From Conchocele bisecta (Eukaryota; Mollusca; Bivalvia; Lucinida; Thyasiridae), in assembly GCA_029237695.1 (NCBI GenBank), contig CM055271.1, positions 38,374,462 to 38,438,461 of the forward strand: a DNA stretch of 64,000 bases, in the 5' to 3' direction. A model generated the notes under the pieces. That model was not told the DNA's origin. It worked only from the letters and a program-made list of their open reading frames with translations, and searched no databases. Position 1 is the first letter of the stretch; each line of letters starts with the position of its first letter. Of this stretch, positions 60,286 through 64,000 are shown piece after piece. Made by a program: the position numbers and the translations under genes.

Positions 60286-60814
60286 CAGGAAACGAAAAAG
60301 TACGTATACAATAATACATGTATATCACATGTATCGATATATAGCAAACGAAGCTTGTCGAATTTGCAAATGCGAAAAATATACACACGAGTGGAAAATA
60401 TTTGATATTTTCTAACACTATTGGTATCATAGTGTTTTATTTATACCATATTTAAAACCATTTGTATACTGGATTATTTTCTCGGCCTGCTTGGTGCCAG
60501 CGGATGCGTACAGCACCGCTGACGTAAATGCATGTAACGTCATGACGTCGTACCATTCTTAATTGACATTGCAATGTTTTAAACCTTGATAAACGTGACT
60601 TACTCCGATTTACATCTGATATGCGACTTTTGGTTTGCTACAATATAAATATGCGTTGATAACTAAATTTAAAGAGTTTCAAAGCACAGCTCAGCCTTAG
60701 CTAATGATTTCAAGCACAATATTTACGTATCGTGAAATAAATTATTTTACAAAGTTTGACAAGATTAGCTCAAGCGTTAGTGTATATCCAGTTTTCATAG
60801 ATTATATTCCGAGT
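60286..60814. other. Non-coding stretch with a CRE-like cluster
   Basis: TGACGTAA and the palindrome ACGTCATGACGT lie within about 30 bp at 60,519-60,550. This could be a CREB/ATF site cluster, but no transcript start is visible. Nothing else was recognised. Confidence 0.3.
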
Positions 60815-60820
60815 ATTTAC

Positions 60821-60940
60821 CTTCTCGACAGACGGGGAAATCTCCGGGTCCTGGCATCCCGTCTGTATGATTGGTGTCTACTATTCCGCTGTCGTCTTCA
60901 ATAACCCCGCCTCCTGCATCCACATAGTCCCAATCGCCGT
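60821..60940 (-). CDS. Candidate exon, same strand and phase as the sushi exon
   Basis: On the minus strand a pyrimidine-containing tract ends in AG at 60,941, and GAAG/GTAAAT gives a donor at 60,820. The 120-bp segment is open and phase 1 at both ends. It encodes a 39-residue acidic, glycine-rich peptide with one NHT glycosylation sequon (residues 23-25) and one cysteine (residue 37, FPVCRE). The phase would join correctly to the sushi exon 2.8 kb downstream. No family is recognised and the acceptor is only moderate, so this could be chance. The end of the Polinton-like element lies about 25 bp beyond the acceptor. Confidence 0.3.
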
Positions 60941-60965
60941 CTTCCATATAGAGAAGTAGTAGTAA

Positions 60966-61170
60966 GGGAGTCAAAATGATACCACCTACCGTGATATCAT
61001 TTATAACCCTCTATAATACCCCCACCACCCCCGAAAATCAAAAAATTGGTTAACGAGGAAAATTGTCTCCCGACAGCAAATTTATGAATTTTTGGAGAAA
61101 ATAATTTTGAAAAGAGGGAGTCAAAATGATACCACCTCCAACCAAAAGTTGGTGGTGGTATTGTAGTCCC
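60966..61170. repeat. Terminal-region repeats of the Polinton-like element
   Basis: GGGAGTCAAAATGATACCACCT occurs exactly at 60,966-60,987 and 61,116-61,137. The second copy also folds on itself (ATACCACC, CCAAC with GTTGGTGGTGGTAT). Polinton ends carry long terminal inverted repeats, often with internal repeats, so the left end of the element is probably here. The opposite end is outside the window, so the terminal repeat cannot be confirmed. Confidence 0.45.
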
Positions 61171-61207
61171 AATTATATTGGTAATTGACTTTTGAAAAAA
61201 GTCGAAA

Positions 61208-61504
61208 TCATTCATGCAAGTACAATAGTTTATATTCCAACACCTCATTTTTCTCCTCCGATATAGCTAATTTATTTCGCAGATCAGCAACTAATTCTAC
61301 CAGCTCTAGTCTACCACGTTCACCTTTAGCCATATGACAGCGTAGTTGCTTATGTCTACAAAGAGTTTGGGCACTAACGAATTTACAAGGGCATCTGGGG
61401 CATTGAAATTGTGGGGGGACACAAGGAAACTTTCTACGTCTCGCTAGATGCTTTCGTAGATAATCTTTACACGTAAACGTCTTACAACAAGTCACACACT
61501 CCAT
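61208..61504 (-). CDS. Zinc-finger / coiled-coil protein of the Polinton-like element
   Basis: This intact 98-residue frame runs from an ATG directly beside the divergent promoter. Two zinc-finger-like modules come first: CVTC with H17 and a cysteine at 25 of the motif, then CPRC with a histidine and RC (C2HC type). A leucine-rich heptad stretch follows (LELVELVADLRNKLAISEEK and onward), consistent with a short coiled coil. This suggests a small DNA-binding dimer. Its position head-to-head with the polymerase gene suggests an early regulator. It appears undamaged, unlike the polymerase. Its family is not one I can name. Confidence 0.6.
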   Translation of the reverse strand: MECVTCCKTFTCKDYLRKHLARRRKFPCVPPQFQCPRCPCKFVSAQTLCRHKQLRCHMAKGERGRLELVELVADLRNKLAISEEKNEVLEYKLLYLHE

Positions 61505-61644
61505 TATATATGTATATAACCTATGAAATTTATCTGTTCAATTGGACGTGAAAAAAAACATTATGTAAATCTTTGACGTCCAATTGAACAGATAAATTGT
61601 ATAGGTTATACAAAAGTATATATACAAAAGTATATACAGAAAAT
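61505..61644. promoter_or_regulatory. Palindromic divergent promoter region
   Basis: Arms at 61,514-61,548 and 61,575-61,610 are inverse (TTTATCTGTTCAATTGGACG and CGTCCAATTGAACAGATAAA, extending to TATAACCTAT/ATAGGTTATA). The pair lies exactly between the start codons of the minus-strand zinc-finger gene and the plus-strand polymerase gene. Symmetry implies that both genes share the same upstream element. Promoter function is inferred. Confidence 0.6.
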
Positions 61645-62810
61645 ATGATAACGCCAGAAACTAGAGCAGAAATAGAAAGTTTGAGAAGAGAAGCCGAATC
61701 TCTAGGGATTACTTATAGTAAACGGTTGAGAGTTAGGGGGTTGACAAAGCTGATAAACGCCACAAAGAATAAGGTGTTTATGAAGCGGTTTACCCGCGCC
61801 TATAAAAGAGGGGCATTTAATGATATATCCAAAGCGGAGGAAGTTGGTAACAGAATCAAAAAAGAAAGTATTGCGGAGTTAAGGTCTAGTGTAATAAAAC
61901 CTTCAAGCACCAATAATTTGTCTCAAATTAGACACACAGGTGACCAAATACCAAATAATAAGAAAAGATCTATAGTTCGCGTGATAGTGGAAAAAGGTGA
62001 AGAAATATTGGGGGCTCACGATGAAACATTGGAAAAGGTAGAAAATGGAAGACGGGTTATTACATTATCCTTTCGTAAAAACATTGACATTAACGGGTTT
62101 GAACGCATGTCCGATAAACTCGCTCCTTATATAACAACCAATTTTTATTTGAGATATTCATATTCTTACAAGCTAGAACATATGGAGGAAACTAAAAATG
62201 GAAAACCTGTAACTATAATAATGCACAAAAATCTCGGTAACGAACCACTATCATCAATGAAAACCGTTAAAAAATGGCTGTCAGATAAGGAGCAAACACG
62301 AATAATGTCCGATAAAATAGACAGACCGAATACAAAGTGGAAGTTTGTAAGATGGGTAGAGGTTTTCGTAAAGCTAGTACAGGGTAGTAGGGGAATAGAT
62401 TTGGGACTACAATCCAAAGAAGCAGCAAGAGGAGAACTTCCAGAATGGCTGAAGAATAAAAAAGGTATGTATTCTTTAGATAAGTATAATGACGACCTTT
62501 GTCTGTTCAGGTGTCTAGCTATGCATATGACAGATAAAAGACCCGACAGATGTACAGAAAAGGCGAAAGAACTTATTAAGCAATATTTTGGTAGTAATGT
62601 GGTTTCACCAATTCCTTTTTCAAGTCTGAAAAAGGTTGAAGAGTTTTTTAAAATTGGCATAGAAGTATATCAACCCACCGAATGTAACGTATGGTGGTTG
62701 AAAAAGGTACCAGCACACTATAAGGCAATAGGTAATAAACCAATGACAATAGGACTGTTTAATAATCACGCATATCTGATAAAAACCTTAAAAACCTATC
62801 TAAAATTTAC
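61645..62810 (+). CDS. polB: N-terminal part of a Polinton/adintovirus-like protein-primed DNA polymerase
   Basis: The start is ATG 61,645 (MITPETRAEIESLR); a longer frame to 61,597 has no ATG. About 390 residues are open. The first 120 are lysine/arginine-rich. Around residues 283-290 is DDLCLFRC and around 372-378 NNHAYLI. In families I recall, this region precedes the exonuclease domain. The Cys-His arrangement is reminiscent of OTU-type cysteine proteases but is not proof of activity. The frame is lost near 62,800 by a one-base shift, after which the sequence continues in another frame with a zinc finger. Encoded by an integrated viral-type element, not a host gene. Confidence 0.75.
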
Positions 62811-64000
62811 GCCTGCGATAATTGCAAGCAGAAATTCACGAAAGCGAGTAATATGAAGAGACACGGACCAACATGTATGAAAGGTGAGACAAAAGTAATA
62901 TGTGATGGTAATTATTTAGAGCGCCCGCGTTCGTCGTTCGAGAAAGCGTTCTACCCAAAAAGTTCTAACAGTTATGGGGCGATCGATTGGATGTACTCTG
63001 TGGAAAAGCGCGAGGGAATTCACATTCACCACGAACAGTGTGGACACGGGGGTGAAAGATGGGTTTTAGGAGCTCCAGTAGATGGATACTGTACGGAAAC
63101 CAATACCGTATATCAATATCACGGCTGTTACTGGCACGGGTGTGAGATTCATGCAAAGCATAGAAAAGAAGAACGCGCATCCACTATGAGATGAGATACA
63201 TTTATTAGAAGAAGCAAATAATTCAACCTAGTAGTTATGTGGGAATGCGAATTTCAAAGAACGGGTAAAGACATAAAGATCGGTTGCGACACTACTCTTT
63301 ATCCATATCAGATAGTATACGATTTTGAGGCATATCTCAACTCAGAATTTGAAACTCTCGGTAATAATCTAGAGTACGAAGCCGAGCACGTTCCGGTAAG
63401 CGTTAGTATAGGAGATAATTTCTCAGGAACAGTAACTCATATTTGTGATAAAGATCCCGCAAAACTTATAGAAAAATTCGTAGAAGATTTGAAAGTCAGG
63501 GAAAAGCTATAAGAGAAGAAGTGTGGTCAAGATATGGGTTTAATACAGAACATTTACGTAAAAACCAAATCGCCAAGATCGAACAGTGGATAGAGCAAGT
63601 ACCGGTTATAGGTTTTAACAGCAGTAAGTACGATGTAAACTTAATAAAGAAATACCTAGTAGGCGAACTGGCATCAACAACAAAGAAAGTAATGGTCGGA
63701 AAACGTGCAAACGCAACAATATTTCTATTTACTCCAGAGTTTAGATTTCTTGATGTAATACTTTATCTAGGACCTGGTGTAAGTTACGATAGTTGGAATA
63801 AAAAGCCTACGAATGCAAAGGACAGAAATCTTTCTTTCCTTATGAGTGGTTCGATTCTCCAGACAAACTTGATTACCCAGGACTACCGGATATAGAGAAT
63901 TGGTATTCCAAACTATCTGGGAAAAATGTTAATAGATGAAAACAGAATTAAGTAAATGTCGTAGAATTTTCGAAGAAAATAATATGAAAACTTTCAGAGA
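62811..64000 (+). pseudogene. polB: Protein-primed DNA polymerase B, exonuclease region (broken, runs off the edge)
   Basis: It continues the same gene in several frames. A CDNC zinc finger near 62,813 is followed by the conserved VDGYCTETNTVYQYHGCYWH near 63,080-63,140. YPYQIVYDFEAYL near 63,300 is the ExoI motif (catalytic D and E). VIGFNSSKYDVNLIKKYL near 63,605 is ExoII, and the region near 63,745-63,795 (FRFLDVI, LGPGVSYDSW) leads to ExoIII. The frame is broken by stops at about 63,192 and 63,216, by frameshifts near 63,505 and 63,800, and by a further stop near 63,936. This copy cannot make a full polymerase. The palm domain, if present, lies beyond the window. Confidence 0.85.

Noticed and set aside
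62790..62815. Programmed frameshift in the polymerase gene
   Set aside because: The A/T-rich site does not fit the usual slippery heptamer phase, and the gene has several other breaks, so mutation is simpler.

Overview
The window is nuclear DNA from an animal. It is most likely a marine invertebrate and probably a bivalve mollusc. That identification is an inference from the mix of BEL/Pao, Polinton-type, tRNA-SINE and fold-back elements, the AT-rich background, and phase-1 exons of extracellular modules. No species marker is visible. No rRNA gene or prokaryotic operon was found, and no intact protein-coding gene can be supported end to end.

Bases 1-30,015 are one tandem satellite with a 58-bp unit that runs off the left edge. 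Each unit joins an AT block (TAAAACATAATAMGTAC, M = C or A), a palindromic GTACATGTAC block, a T-run, and a GC block ending CCGCCCGCCTCGCGG. Blocks of near-identical copies alternate with copies full of small indels. The pattern looks more like unpolished long-read consensus than ordinary sequence decay. The array stops abruptly at about 30,015.

Bases 30,016-36,600 are AT-rich non-coding DNA with a TA-flanked MITE, three tRNA-derived SINE heads, a repeat carrying an ATGGCCGCC motif about every 150-190 bp, and a repeat beginning with a CCTCCAC hairpin. Bases 36,628-43,836 are a direct tandem duplication of a block of about 3.6 kb. Each copy holds a 38-bp minisatellite, a G-rich tract, a short tandem repeat, and a TTAA-flanked transposon that appears to carry a CpG-rich promoter and a first coding exon.

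Bases 43,837-46,440 hold an inverted copy of the ATGGCCGCC repeat and small repeats. Bases 46,777-51,415 are a decayed BEL/Pao retrotransposon (gag, zinc knuckles, protease, reverse transcriptase, RNase H, integrase) with in-frame stops, frameshifts and no recognised LTRs.

Bases 51,500-60,300 are unusually dense in fold-back elements; about a dozen inverted repeats were found. Between them, on the minus strand, lie exons of a probable host gene: a sushi (CCP) exon at 57,877-58,056, a galactose-lectin-like exon at 56,240-56,332 and a weaker candidate at 60,821-60,940. All three have phase-1 boundaries on both sides and lengths divisible by three.

Bases 60,960-64,000 are one end of a Polinton/adintovirus-like element. 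A zinc-finger/coiled-coil gene (minus) and a broken protein-primed DNA polymerase gene (plus) diverge from a palindromic intergenic region. The element runs off the right edge.
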